DNA of 64,000 nt from Palleronia sediminis. GTDB lineage: Bacteria; Pseudomonadota; Alphaproteobacteria; Rhodobacterales; Rhodobacteraceae. Below the pieces are notes generated by a model. The model had not been told where the DNA came from. It did not search any database and saw only the letters and a list, made by a program, of their open reading frames with translations. Within the stretch, counting starts at the first letter, position 1. Every line of letters starts with the position of its first letter. The DNA lies in the NCBI RefSeq assembly GCF_004358695.1, contig NZ_SNAA01000004.1:124001-188000 (forward strand), written 5' to 3'. A program made the position numbers and the translations under genes. This document shows, piece by piece, positions 27,845-37,900 of the stretch.

Positions 27845-28903
27845 ATGAAGACCATCAAGGGGCCGGGCCTGTTCCTGGCGCAGTTCGCGGGCGACGAGGC
27901 TCCGTTCAACTCGTGGGGCGCGATCACGAAATGGGCGGCCGATTGCGGCTACGAGGGCGTGCAGGTGCCCGTCTGGGACAGCCGGCTCGTCGATCTCGAC
28001 AAGCTCGCCGAATCGCAGGGCTATTGCGACGACTGGGCGGGCGAGGCGCGCGATAACGGCGTCGTGGTCACGGACCTCTCGACCCATATCCTCGGCCAGC
28101 TCGTCGCGGTGCATCCCGCCTATGACGCCTGGGTCGACGGGTTCGCCGCCCCCGAGGTTCAGGGCAAGCCGCAGGCCCGCACCGAATGGGCGGTCGAACA
28201 GGTCAAGAAGGCGCTGACCGCGTCGCGAAACCTCGGCATCGGGCAGCATGTCACCTTTTCCGGCGGGCTGTGCTGGCCCTTCATCTACCCGTTCCCGCAG
28301 CGCCCGCAGGGCCTCGTCGAGCAGGGCTTCGACGAGCTCGCCCGCCGCTGGCGCCCGATCCTCGATCATGCCGAGGAATGCGGCGTCGATGTCTGCTACG
28401 AGATCCACCCGATGGAGGATCTGCACGACGGCATCACCTTCGAGATGTTTCTCGAACGGCTCGACGGGCATCCGCGCTGCAACATGCTTTACGACCCGTC
28501 GCATTACGTCCTGCAATGCCTGGATTACCTCGACAATCTCGACATCTATGCCGAACGCATCAAGATGTTCCACGTCAAGGATGCCGAGTTCAACCCGACC
28601 GGCCGGCAGGGCGTCTATGGCGGCTACCAGCCCTGGGTGAACCGCGCCGGACGATTCCGCAGCCCCGGCGACGGGCATGTCGATTTCGGCGCGATCTTTT
28701 CCAAGATGGCGGCCAACGATTTCGACGGCTGGGCCGTGGTCGAATGGGAATGCGCGCTGAAACACCCCGAGGACGGCGCGCGCGAGGGTGCGCAATTCGT
28801 CCGCGACCACATCATCCGCGTGACGCCCCACGCCTTCGACGATTTCGCGGGCGGGGACGTGGACGCGGCCACCAACCGCAAGCTGCTGGGGATCGACCGA
28901 TGA
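27845..28903 (+). CDS. Sugar phosphate isomerase/epimerase-like TIM-barrel protein
   Basis: The 352-residue protein belongs to the xylose-isomerase-like TIM barrel superfamily. The four metal ligands are recognisable: Glu in CYEIHPMED, Asp in LYDPSHY, His in FHVKDAEF and Glu in VVEWECA. It probably isomerises or epimerises a keto/aldo sugar or inositol derivative after import. GGGGAGGA precedes the ATG. The stop overlaps the next start (ATGA), so it is coupled to the dehydrogenase. The substrate cannot be read from sequence. Confidence 0.85.
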   Translation: MKTIKGPGLFLAQFAGDEAPFNSWGAITKWAADCGYEGVQVPVWDSRLVDLDKLAESQGYCDDWAGEARDNGVVVTDLSTHILGQLVAVHPAYDAWVDGFAAPEVQGKPQARTEWAVEQVKKALTASRNLGIGQHVTFSGGLCWPFIYPFPQRPQGLVEQGFDELARRWRPILDHAEECGVDVCYEIHPMEDLHDGITFEMFLERLDGHPRCNMLYDPSHYVLQCLDYLDNLDIYAERIKMFHVKDAEFNPTGRQGVYGGYQPWVNRAGRFRSPGDGHVDFGAIFSKMAANDFDGWAVVEWECALKHPEDGAREGAQFVRDHIIRVTPHAFDDFAGGDVDAATNRKLLGIDR

Positions 28904-30042
28904 CGCGGATCAGGCTGGGCATGGTCGGCGGCGGGGCCGACGCCTTCATCGGCGGGGTGCACCGCATCGCAAGCCGCATCGACGGGCATTACGACCTCGT
29001 CGCGGGGGCGCTGTCCTCGACCCCCGAAAAGGCCCGCGAAAGCGCCGCCGCGCTCGGGCTCGACCCCGAGCGCAGCTATGACAGTTTCGACGCCATGGCC
29101 GAGGCCGAGGCGGCGCGCCCCGACGGGATCGAGGCGGTCAGCATCGTCACCCCCAACCACGTCCATTACCGCGCCGCGCAGGCGTTCCTGTCGCGCGGCA
29201 TCCATGTCATCTGCGACAAGCCCCTGACCGCGACCTTCGACGATGCCGAGGCGATGGAGCGGGCGGTGCGCGACAGCGACGCGCTGTTCGTGCTGACCCA
29301 TAACTACACCGGCTATCCCATGGTCCGGCAGGCCCGCGCCATGGTCGAGGACGGCCAGATCGGCACGATCCGCGTCGTTCAGGTCGAGTATCCGCAGGAC
29401 TGGATGACCAGTTCGGTCGAGAACGAGGGCGTGAAACAGGCCGAGTGGCGCACCGATCCCGAACGCGCCGGCGCGGGCGGGGCCATCGGCGATATCGGCA
29501 CCCATGCCTACAACCTCGCAGGCTTCGTCACCGGGTTGACCGGCGCCGAACTCGCCGCCGATCTCAGCAGCTTCGGCGCGGGGCGCAAGCTCGACGACAA
29601 TGCGCACATCCTGCTGCGCTACGAGGGCGGGGCGCGGGGGATGCTGTGGTGCAGCCAGGTCGCGCCCGGATGCGAGAACGGGCTGCGCCTGCGCGTCTAT
29701 GGCGACAGGGGCGGGCTAGAATGGGCGCAGGAGGATCCCAATTACCTCTGGTTCACGCCGCATGGCGAACCCACCCGCCGCATCACCCGCAACGGCGCCG
29801 GCGCGACCGATCCCTCGACATCCGTCAGCCGCATCCCGCCCGGCCACCCCGAGGGCTATCTCGAGGGTTTCGCCAACATCTACACCGAGGCCGCCGCCGC
29901 GATCCGCGCCGTTCAGGACGGCCAATCGCGCGAGGCGGCGATGGGCAAGCTGCCCGGCATCGCCGCCGGGATGGAGGGGATGGCCTTCATCCGGGCCTGC
30001 GTGACCTCGGCGCGCGACAACGCCGCCTGGGTCGCCATATGA
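28900..30042 (+). CDS. Gfo/Idh/MocA-family NAD(P)-dependent oxidoreductase
   Basis: The 380-residue enzyme has an N-terminal Rossmann fold (RLGMVGGGADAFIGGVH). The family Lys-Pro motif is present as VICDKPLTATF. The C-terminal substrate domain holds GAIGDIGTHAYNLAGF, with the catalytic Asp and His. It oxidises or reduces a sugar, polyol or inositol at one hydroxyl. Four-base overlaps couple it to the isomerase upstream and the ABC ATPase downstream, so substrate import and first steps of breakdown are made together. Confidence 0.9.
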   Translation: MTRIRLGMVGGGADAFIGGVHRIASRIDGHYDLVAGALSSTPEKARESAAALGLDPERSYDSFDAMAEAEAARPDGIEAVSIVTPNHVHYRAAQAFLSRGIHVICDKPLTATFDDAEAMERAVRDSDALFVLTHNYTGYPMVRQARAMVEDGQIGTIRVVQVEYPQDWMTSSVENEGVKQAEWRTDPERAGAGGAIGDIGTHAYNLAGFVTGLTGAELAADLSSFGAGRKLDDNAHILLRYEGGARGMLWCSQVAPGCENGLRLRVYGDRGGLEWAQEDPNYLWFTPHGEPTRRITRNGAGATDPSTSVSRIPPGHPEGYLEGFANIYTEAAAAIRAVQDGQSREAAMGKLPGIAAGMEGMAFIRACVTSARDNAAWVAI

Positions 30043-31553
30043 CCGCCAGCCCCGTCCTGGCGCTCGATCGCGTCAGCAAGAGCTTCGGGCCGATCGAGGT
30101 GCTGCACGGCATAGACCTCGCCCTGCGCGCGGGCGAGGTGCTGGCGCTGATCGGCGAGAACGGGGCGGGCAAGTCCACCACCATGAAGATCCTCGCCGGA
30201 TACCAGCCGGCAAGCTCGGGCCGCATCCTTCTCGACGGAGAGGAGATCACCTTCGGCTCGCTGCACGAGGCCGAGATGGCCGGGATCGTGATGATCCATC
30301 AGGAGTTCAACCTCGCCGAGCAGTTGACCGTCGAGCAGAACATCTTTCTCGGGCGCGAGCTTCGGCGGGGATGGCTGCTCGACAAGGCGCGGATGCGGCG
30401 GCTGACGCGCGAATATCTCGACCGGGTCGAATGCCGCGTGCATCCCGACACGCTGGTTTCGGAGCTGTCCAATTCCGACAAGCAGATGGTCGAGATCGCC
30501 AAGGCGCTCAGCCGCGACGCGCGGGTGCTCATCATGGACGAGCCGACCGCGGTTCTGACCGGCACCGAGACGCGCGTGCTGTTCGAGCAGGTGCGCGCGA
30601 TGAAGGCCGCCGGGACCGCCATCCTGTTCACCTCGCACAAGCTGGGCGAGGTGGCCGAGATCGCCGACCGCGTCACCGTGCTGCGCGACGGCGCCTTGGT
30701 CCATGACGGCCCCGTCGCGGAAATCACCGAGGACGCGATGGCCACCGCGATGGTCGGGCGCGACGTCTCGGACCTCTATCCCGCCAAGCCCGGAGACGCG
30801 TCCGACGGCGAAATCCTGCTGCGGGTCGAGGGGCTCGACGTGCCGGGCCATGCCAGCGACATCGGGTTCGAACTGCGCCGCGGCGAGATCCTGGGGATCG
30901 CCGGGCTGATCGGCTCGGGCCGCACCGAGGCGATGGAGGGGCTTTGCGGTCTGCGCCCCGCCCATGCCGCCCGCATCGAGATCGCGGGCCGGACCGTGAC
31001 CATCGACCGCCCCGGCGACGCGCTGGCCAATGGGCTGTGCTACCTCACCGAGGATCGCAAGCTGCGCGGGCTGCTGCTCGACAAGGGCCTGCGCGAGAAC
31101 CTGACGCTCCAGGCGCTGCACAAGTTCGGCGGCATCCTGATCGACACCGCCGCCGAGGAGCGCGCGCTCGACCGCGCGATCGAGACCTTCGACATCCGCG
31201 CCGGGCAACGCGGCGTGCGCGTCGGCAACCTCTCGGGCGGCAACCAGCAGAAACTGCTTCTGGCCAAGGTGATGCAGTCCGACCCCGCGATCCTGATCGT
31301 GGACGAGCCGACGCGCGGCATCGACATCGGCACCAAGCAACAGATCTATTCCTTCCTGCGCGACCTGGCCCGCGAGGGCTGCGGCATCGTCATGATCTCG
31401 TCCGAAATGCAGGAGGTCATCGGCCTCGCGGACCGGGTGATGGTGATGCGGTCGGGCCGGATCGCCGGCGTCCTGTCGGGCGACGGGATCACCGAGGACG
31501 CCATCGTGAGGCATGCGATGGGCGTCGGCCAAATGGAAAAGGCAGCGTCATGA
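30039..31553 (+). CDS. Sugar ABC importer ATPase (CUT2 family, two ABC domains)
   Basis: The 504-residue protein has two fused ABC domains as in RbsA/MglA. The first is canonical: Walker A LIGENGAGKSTTMKIL, signature SELSNSDKQMVEIAKAL and Walker B VLIMDEPTAVL. The second has a degenerate Walker A (GLIGSGRTEAMEGL) but an intact signature, NLSGGNQQKLLLAKV, and DEPTRGIDI, a normal CUT2 asymmetry. It powers uptake of a monosaccharide or polyol in complex with the permease and binding protein that follow. Confidence 0.95.
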   Translation: MTASPVLALDRVSKSFGPIEVLHGIDLALRAGEVLALIGENGAGKSTTMKILAGYQPASSGRILLDGEEITFGSLHEAEMAGIVMIHQEFNLAEQLTVEQNIFLGRELRRGWLLDKARMRRLTREYLDRVECRVHPDTLVSELSNSDKQMVEIAKALSRDARVLIMDEPTAVLTGTETRVLFEQVRAMKAAGTAILFTSHKLGEVAEIADRVTVLRDGALVHDGPVAEITEDAMATAMVGRDVSDLYPAKPGDASDGEILLRVEGLDVPGHASDIGFELRRGEILGIAGLIGSGRTEAMEGLCGLRPAHAARIEIAGRTVTIDRPGDALANGLCYLTEDRKLRGLLLDKGLRENLTLQALHKFGGILIDTAAEERALDRAIETFDIRAGQRGVRVGNLSGGNQQKLLLAKVMQSDPAILIVDEPTRGIDIGTKQQIYSFLRDLAREGCGIVMISSEMQEVIGLADRVMVMRSGRIAGVLSGDGITEDAIVRHAMGVGQMEKAAS

Positions 31554-32548
31554 CCACCGATACCGCCCCACCCGCCGCGCGGCGCACGCTCCCCTCCATG
31601 AGCGTGCTGGGCCCCGTCATCGCGCTGGTCGTGCTGATCGTGATCGGCGCGCTGCTCAACCCGAATTTCCTCGGGCCGGCCAACATCACCAACGTGCTGG
31701 CCCGCTCGGCCTTCATCGGCATCATCGCCGTGGGCATGACCTTCGTCATCACGGCGGGCGGGCTCGACCTGTCGGTGGGCTCCATGGCCGCCTTCATCGC
31801 GGGGCTGATGATCCTCGTGATGAATGCGGCGCTGCCGACGCTGGGCGTGGGCGTGCCGATCATCCTGCTGGGCATGGCCGTGGCGCTGATCGCGGGCATC
31901 CTCGCGGGGCTTCTCAACGGGTTTCTCATCACCGCGCTGGGGATCGAGGCCTTCATCGTCACGCTGGGCACGATGGGCATCTATCGCAGCCTCGTGACGT
32001 GGCTTGCCGATGGCGGCACGCTCAGCCTGGATTTCGAGCTGCGCGGCTTTTACCGGCCGGTCTATTTCGACGGCATCCTCGGGGTGAGCTGGCCGATCAT
32101 CGTGTTCGCGCTGACCGTGATCGCGGGCGAGATCCTGTTGAGCCGCGCGCGTTTCGGGCGGCATTGCGCGGCCACCGGGTCGAACGAGCATGTCGCGCAT
32201 TATTCCAACGTCGACGTGAACCGTACGCGGCTGCTGACCTATGCCATGCTGGGGATGCTGGTCGGCGTGGCGACGATCATGTACGTGCCGCGCCTCGGCT
32301 CGGCCTCGGCCTCGACCGGCGTCCTGTGGGAGCTCGAGGCCATCGCCGCCGTCATCATCGGCGGCACGCTGCTCAAGGGCGGGTTCGGCCGCGTCTGGGG
32401 CACCGTGATCGGCGTGCTGATCCTGAGCATGATCGACAACATCCTTAACCTGACCGACCTGGTCTCGCCCTATCTCAACGGCGCGATACAGGGGGTCATC
32501 ATCATCCTCGCGGTGATCTTGCAGCGAGGGGCCAAGGCGAAGGGCTGA
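31550..32548 (+). CDS. Sugar ABC importer permease (CUT2 family)
   Basis: The 332-residue permease has about nine to ten membrane helices. AVGMTFVITAGGLDLSVGSM is the conserved CUT2 (RbsC-like) motif, and GRHCAATGSNEHVAHYSNV is the cytosolic coupling region that contacts the ATPase. The start overlaps the ATPase stop in ATGA. Usually one such permease forms a homodimer. Confidence 0.95.
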   Translation: MTTDTAPPAARRTLPSMSVLGPVIALVVLIVIGALLNPNFLGPANITNVLARSAFIGIIAVGMTFVITAGGLDLSVGSMAAFIAGLMILVMNAALPTLGVGVPIILLGMAVALIAGILAGLLNGFLITALGIEAFIVTLGTMGIYRSLVTWLADGGTLSLDFELRGFYRPVYFDGILGVSWPIIVFALTVIAGEILLSRARFGRHCAATGSNEHVAHYSNVDVNRTRLLTYAMLGMLVGVATIMYVPRLGSASASTGVLWELEAIAAVIIGGTLLKGGFGRVWGTVIGVLILSMIDNILNLTDLVSPYLNGAIQGVIIILAVILQRGAKAKG

Positions 32549-32579
32549 CGACCCCGCCATTTCCAGGGAGGAAACTCGA

Positions 32580-33536
32580 ATGTCCTACATGAAGACGATG
32601 CTCGCCGGTTGCACGGCGCTGGCCTTGACGACGGGCGCGGCGCTGGCGCAGGACGGCGAAACCAAGGTGATCGGCGTCTCGATCCCCGCCGCGACCCATG
32701 GCTGGGCGGGCGGCATGAACTTTCACGCCCAGCAGACCGTCGAGCGCCTCGAAGAGGTCTATCCCCAGCTCGATTTCGTCCTGTCCACGGCGTCGGACCC
32801 CGGCAAGCAGGTGAACGACATCGAAGACATGGTCGCCACGCGCAACATCGACGCGCTGGTGGTCCTGCCCTTCGAATCCGACCCGCTGACGCCGCCCGTC
32901 CAGGCCGTCGCCGAAAGCGGCGCATGGGTCACGGTCGTCGATCGCGGCCTCTCGGTCGAGGGGGTCGAGGATCTCTACGTCGCCGGCGACAACCCCGGCT
33001 TCGGCCGCGTCTCGGGCGAATACATGGCCAGCCGGATGCCCGATGGCGGCAAGATCGTCGTGCTGCGCGGCATCCCCACCACCATCGACAACGAGCGCGT
33101 CGAGGGGTTCCAGCAGGCCATCGAGGGCTCGGGCATCGAGGTTCTCGACATGGAGCACGGCAACTGGAACCGCGACGACAGCTTCAACGTGATGCAGGAT
33201 TTCCTGTCCAAGCACGAGCAGATCGACGCGGTCTGGGCCTCGGATGACGACATGGCGGTGGGCGTTCTGGCCGCCATCGACGCGGCGGGCCGCGACGACA
33301 TCCAGTTCGTCCTCGGCGGCGCCGGCATGAAGGAGATGATCAAGCGCGTCATGGATGGCGACGAGATGATCCCCGCCGACGTCACCTATCCGCCCTCGAT
33401 GATCGCTACCGCGATCGAGATGACCGCCGTCGGCCTGACCTCGAACGCGCCCGTCTCGGGCAAGTTCACCATCGGCTCGGTGCTGGTCACGCCCGAGAAC
33501 GCCGAGCAGTTCTACTATCCCGACAGCCCGTTCTGA
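32580..33536 (+). CDS. Periplasmic sugar-binding protein (ABC importer)
   Basis: The 318-residue protein has a signal peptide of about 23 residues, ending ALA-QDGE, and a two-lobe Peripla_BP_4 fold. IGVSIPAATHGWAGGMNFHA starts the first lobe, NDIEDMVATRNIDALVV and DNPGFGRVSGEYM follow, and AVWASDDDMAVGVLAAI is in the second. GGGAGGAA before the ATG is a strong ribosome-binding site, which fits the high expression needed for a binding protein. It closes the operon and would determine substrate specificity. Confidence 0.94.
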   Translation: MSYMKTMLAGCTALALTTGAALAQDGETKVIGVSIPAATHGWAGGMNFHAQQTVERLEEVYPQLDFVLSTASDPGKQVNDIEDMVATRNIDALVVLPFESDPLTPPVQAVAESGAWVTVVDRGLSVEGVEDLYVAGDNPGFGRVSGEYMASRMPDGGKIVVLRGIPTTIDNERVEGFQQAIEGSGIEVLDMEHGNWNRDDSFNVMQDFLSKHEQIDAVWASDDDMAVGVLAAIDAAGRDDIQFVLGGAGMKEMIKRVMDGDEMIPADVTYPPSMIATAIEMTAVGLTSNAPVSGKFTIGSVLVTPENAEQFYYPDSPF

Positions 33537-33542
33537 TCGTTC

Positions 33543-33572
33543 GCGCCGGGCGGGGATCTCTTCGCCCGGCGC
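33543..33572 (+). terminator. Probable terminator of the sugar operon
   Basis: A perfect ten-base stem GCGCCGGGCG/CGCCCGGCGC with a ten-base loop is followed by CCCCTTTC, six bases after the binding-protein stop. The weak T content makes termination plausible but not certain. Confidence 0.55.
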
Positions 33573-33578
33573 CCCCTT

Positions 33579-34913
33579 TCACCCCGCCAGCACCAGCCCC
33601 GCGCCCAGTGCGGCGCAGGCGGCCAGCGTCGCGGGCACGCCCCATCGCACCCGCATCAGCAGCAGCGCCGCCACCGCCGCCACCACCGCCCCGCGCCAGT
33701 CGAAGCTCGCGATCTCGGGCAGGGCGATGCGGGCCGGCCCGGCCGCGACGGTCCCGACCTCGCCAAAGAGGACATGCAGCCCGAACCACAGCGACAGGTT
33801 GGCGATGACGCCGACCACGGCCGCCGTCACCCCCGCCAGCGCCGCGCGCAGCCGCGGCCGCGCCGAGATGCGGTCGATCCAGGGCGCCCCGGCAAAGATC
33901 CACAGGAAACACGGCGCGAAAGTCGCCCAGAGCGTCACCGCCGCCGCCCCCAGCCCCCAGAGCAGCGGCGAAGCGCCGGCCGGCGCCGCGCGATGCCCGG
34001 CGAGGTATCCCACGAACTCGGTCACGAGGATCAGCGGCCCCGGCGTCGTCTCGGCCAGCCCCAGCGCGTCGAGCATCTCGGCGGTGCTCAGCCATCCCTG
34101 CGTCGCGACCGCCTCCTGCGTCATGTAGGCCAGCACCGCGTAGGCCCCGCCGAAAGTCACCGTGGCCAGCACCGAAAAGAACCGCGCCACGTCGCCGAAC
34201 ACCTCGGGCGCGAGCGCGCCCACGACCGCAAGCGGCCCGAGCCAGATCGTGAGCCACAGCGCCGCGGTGGCGAGCGTCGCGGCCAGCGGATGACGGCGCC
34301 CGACGGCGCGGACGGGCGGGGCCGCGGCCTCTGCGGGCCGGGACAGGCGCAGCGCGCCCCATGCCGCCGCGCCGATCACCACCAGCGGATAGGGCAGCGC
34401 GAACACGAACAGCGCGGCAAAGGCCGTGCCCGCGATCACCGCCGCCTCGGGGCCGACCAGCGCCCGGCGCGCCACGCGCAGCAGCGCCTCGACCACGATG
34501 GCCAAGACCGCCGCCTTGACCCCGAGAAACAGCGCCTCCACCGCCGGCAGGTCGCCGAACCGCGCGTAGAGTGCGGCCAGCACCGCGATCAGCACCGCGC
34601 CCGGCAGCACGAACAGCCCCCCGGCCACCAGCCCGCCGCGCACCCCGTGCATCCGCCACCCGGCATAGGTGGCAAGCTGCATCGCCTCGGGGCCGGGCAG
34701 CAACATGCAGAAAGAGAGGGCGTCGAGGAACTGCCGCTCGGTCAGCCAGCGGCGCTCGTCGACGACCATCCGGTGCATCAGCGCGATCTGCGCCGCCGGG
34801 CCGCCAAAGGACAAAAGCCCGATCCGCCCCCAAACCGGCCAGGTCGCGCCGAGCGTCGGGGCCGGGGGCGTTTTCGCCTCGTGATCGGGGTCGCCGGGGG
34901 TCCGCGCAGCCAT
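33579..34913 (-). CDS. chrA: Chromate transporter family protein (ChrA-like)
   Basis: The 444-residue membrane protein carries two CHR domains in tandem, each starting with a variant of the family motif: GLLSFGGPAAQIALMHRMVV with LPGPEAMQLATYAGW, and FFSVLATVTFGGAYAVLAYM with TPGPLILVTEFVGYLAG. Long-chain CHR proteins export chromate, sometimes in exchange for sulfate; some members have other substrates. The chosen ATG at 34913 has a poor ribosome-binding site, and an upstream extension is open. It lies 52 bases after the RND pump gene, same direction, so co-transcription is likely. Confidence 0.85.
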   Translation of the reverse strand: MAARTPGDPDHEAKTPPAPTLGATWPVWGRIGLLSFGGPAAQIALMHRMVVDERRWLTERQFLDALSFCMLLPGPEAMQLATYAGWRMHGVRGGLVAGGLFVLPGAVLIAVLAALYARFGDLPAVEALFLGVKAAVLAIVVEALLRVARRALVGPEAAVIAGTAFAALFVFALPYPLVVIGAAAWGALRLSRPAEAAAPPVRAVGRRHPLAATLATAALWLTIWLGPLAVVGALAPEVFGDVARFFSVLATVTFGGAYAVLAYMTQEAVATQGWLSTAEMLDALGLAETTPGPLILVTEFVGYLAGHRAAPAGASPLLWGLGAAAVTLWATFAPCFLWIFAGAPWIDRISARPRLRAALAGVTAAVVGVIANLSLWFGLHVLFGEVGTVAAGPARIALPEIASFDWRGAVVAAVAALLLMRVRWGVPATLAACAALGAGLVLAG

Positions 34914-34965
34914 GCGCCGGACGGTGCCCCGGATGCCGGGCGGCCGCAAGCCGCCCGCACGCGCC

Positions 34966-37900
34966 TCAGGCCCGGCGGGATCGCGGCCGCGGCAGCGCCG
35001 CCGCCACCGCGACCGCCAGCACGGCGATCCCCGCGACTCCGGCGGCAAAGGCGGCAAAGCTGGCGATCCCCCCGCCCAGCGGCAGCAGCGGCGCGCCCGT
35101 CACAGCCCATGCGCCGACCGTCGCCGCGAACCACAGCGCGGCGGCGACAGCCCCGCCGGTGACGACGGCGCGCACCCCGCCCCGCCGTATCCTCAGGGCC
35201 CGGCGCAGAGCGCGCAGGCTGCGCCCCGCATCGAGCTGCATCGCCGTCATTGCGGGCACCAGCAGCAGCACCAGCGCCATGCCGAAGCCCAGGCCATAGA
35301 CCAGCGTGATGATCGTCGGTTTGAGGAACTGCGCCTGCGACGAGGACTCATACAGCAGCGGCGTCAGCCCCAGAACCGTGGTCAGCGTGGTCAGCAGCAC
35401 CGGGCGCAGGCGGTCGCACGTGGCATCGACGATGGCCGGGATCAGGCCGCGCCGCTCGGCATATTCGTCGATGGTGGTCACGAGCACGATCGAGTCGTTG
35501 ATGACGATCCCCGTCATGCCGATCAGCCCCACGATCGAGAACATCGACAGCGGCACCTCCCAGACGTAATGGCCCCAGACCGCGCCGACGAGGCCGAAGG
35601 GGATCACCGCCATGACCACGACGGGGCGGGTCCAGCTCGCAAAGATCCACGCGAGGCACAGGTAGATCCCGATCAGGCACAGCACGAGCCCCAGCAGCGC
35701 GTCGGCAAGGAACGCGTCCTCGTCCTCGGACAGGCCGGCCAGCCGGGTGGTCACGCCGAATTCCTGCTCGAGCGCGGGCAGGATCGTGGCGCGCAGCGTC
35801 TCGGTGATCTCGGTGGCGCGGGCGGGGTCGTCCTCGGACAGGTCGCCCGTCACGCTGACGAGACGGATGCCGTTCTCGCGCCGGATGGTCGAGAACCCCT
35901 CGCGGTCGGTGACGCGCACGAGATCGGGCAGGGCGGCGAACCCGCCGCCGGGCGTGGCCAGCACCACCCGGTCGAGGAAATCGGCCGTCATCTCGTCCTC
36001 GGGCAGCTCCACCCGGATCTCGCCCGAGCGATTGCCCACCGGATAGGTCGCGGCCTCGATCCCCGACAAACGGTCGCGCAGCCGCTGGCCGATCCCGTCG
36101 ATGGTAAAGCCCAGCGCCTCGCCGCGCGGGGTCAGCTCGAGGATCAGCTCGCGCTTGTCGTAGGCCAGCGTATCCTCGAGCGCCGAGACCTCGGGGAACC
36201 GCGCCAGCCGCGTCTTGAGCGCCTCGGCCGCCTCTTTCAGCGTGGCGACCGGCGCATCGGCGATCTGCACGTCGAGCGCGTCACCCCCCGGCCCCGACCG
36301 CCAGCCGCGGAAACTGAGCTCCTCGAGCAGCGGATGGCGCACCACCTCGTCCTGCAACCGCGCCACGAACTCGAAGCTCGAATAGGGGCGCAGGTCGGGG
36401 TCGATCAGCTCGACCGAGATCGCGCCCAGCAGGTCGGGCTCGGTGTTCTCGGTCCCCGACAGGCCCGGCCCGGCGGTGCCGCCGACCTCGGCGATGGCAT
36501 AATCGACGGGGCTGCGGCCGAACTCCTCCTCGTACTCGGCGCCCAGCCGGTCGAGCGTCTCCTGGATCAGCCGCACCTGCTCCAGCGTATCGGCGCGCGT
36601 GGCGCCCGCCGACATGGCGAAATTGCCGGTGACGCTGCCCCGCTCGGGCGCGTTGAAGAACCGCCACTGCACCTCGCCCGAGATGAACAGCACCGCCTGG
36701 AGCGACAGCAGCCCGACCGCCCCCGCCAGCACCGGGTAACGCGCCCAGATCACCAGCCGGATGAGCGGGCGAAAGAGACGGTCGCGCACGACGCCGAAGC
36801 CGCGATTGACCGTCCGCGACGGCAGGTCGTACCAGCGCAGCCCGGCGCCCACCGTATGCGACAGGTGATTGGGCAGGATCAGGAAACACTCGACCAGCGA
36901 GGCGGCGAGAACCGCGATCACCGTAAAGGGAATGTCCGAGATCAGCCGCCCGAAGGTGCCGCCGATGACGACAAGCCCGAAAAAGGCGATCACCGTGGTC
37001 AGGGTCGACGAGAACACCGGCGCGAACATGCGCCGGGCGGCGTTCTCGGCGGCCTCGACCGGGCCTTCGCCCAGCACGCGGGCGCGGAAATCGGCGTGTT
37101 CGCCCACGACGATGGCATCGTCGACCACGATGCCCAGCGTGATGATGAGCGCGAACAGCGAGATCATGTTGATCGTCAGCCCCGCCGCATACATCATCGC
37201 GATGGCCGCCAGCATCGCCACCGGGATGCCGGCCGCCACCCACAACGCCGTGCGCGCGTTCAGAAACAGAAACAGCAGCCCCACGACCAGCGTCAGCCCC
37301 AGCAGCCCGTTGTCGAGCAGGATGGTCAGGCGCCCCGAGATATACTCGGCCCGGCCGCGGATCAGGTCGATCTCGACCCCCTCGGGCAGGCTCGCGCGCA
37401 TCGCGTCGGCCACCTCTTCGACGGTGGCCTGTATCTCGAGCGCGTCGCCCGCCTCGGTGCGGTCGACGCGGACCGAAACGGCCGGGTTCTCGCCGACGAA
37501 ATAGGCGCGTTCGCGGTCGGGGCCTTCCTCGACGACGCGGGCCACGTCGCCCACGGTCAGGGCGCTGCCGTCGCTCTGGGCGCGCAGCACGATGCCCGCC
37601 ACCTCTTCGGCGCCGCGTTTCTCGACACCGACGCGCACCCGCGCCGTGCCGCCCACGTCGCCCGCGGGGTTGGCATCGGTTTCGGCGCCGATGGCCTGCG
37701 CGATCTGCGCCAGCGTCAGGTCGTATTGCACCAGCGCCATCGACGGCACCTCGACCAGCACGCGCGGCGCGGCGATGCCGCGGGTGGTGGTGCGGGTCAC
37801 GCCTTCCTGGAACAGGCGGGTGGTGAACTCGTCGGCGATGCGGCCGAGCTGACCGACCGAGACCGGCCCGGTGATGACCACGTCCGTCACCCGGTCGCGC

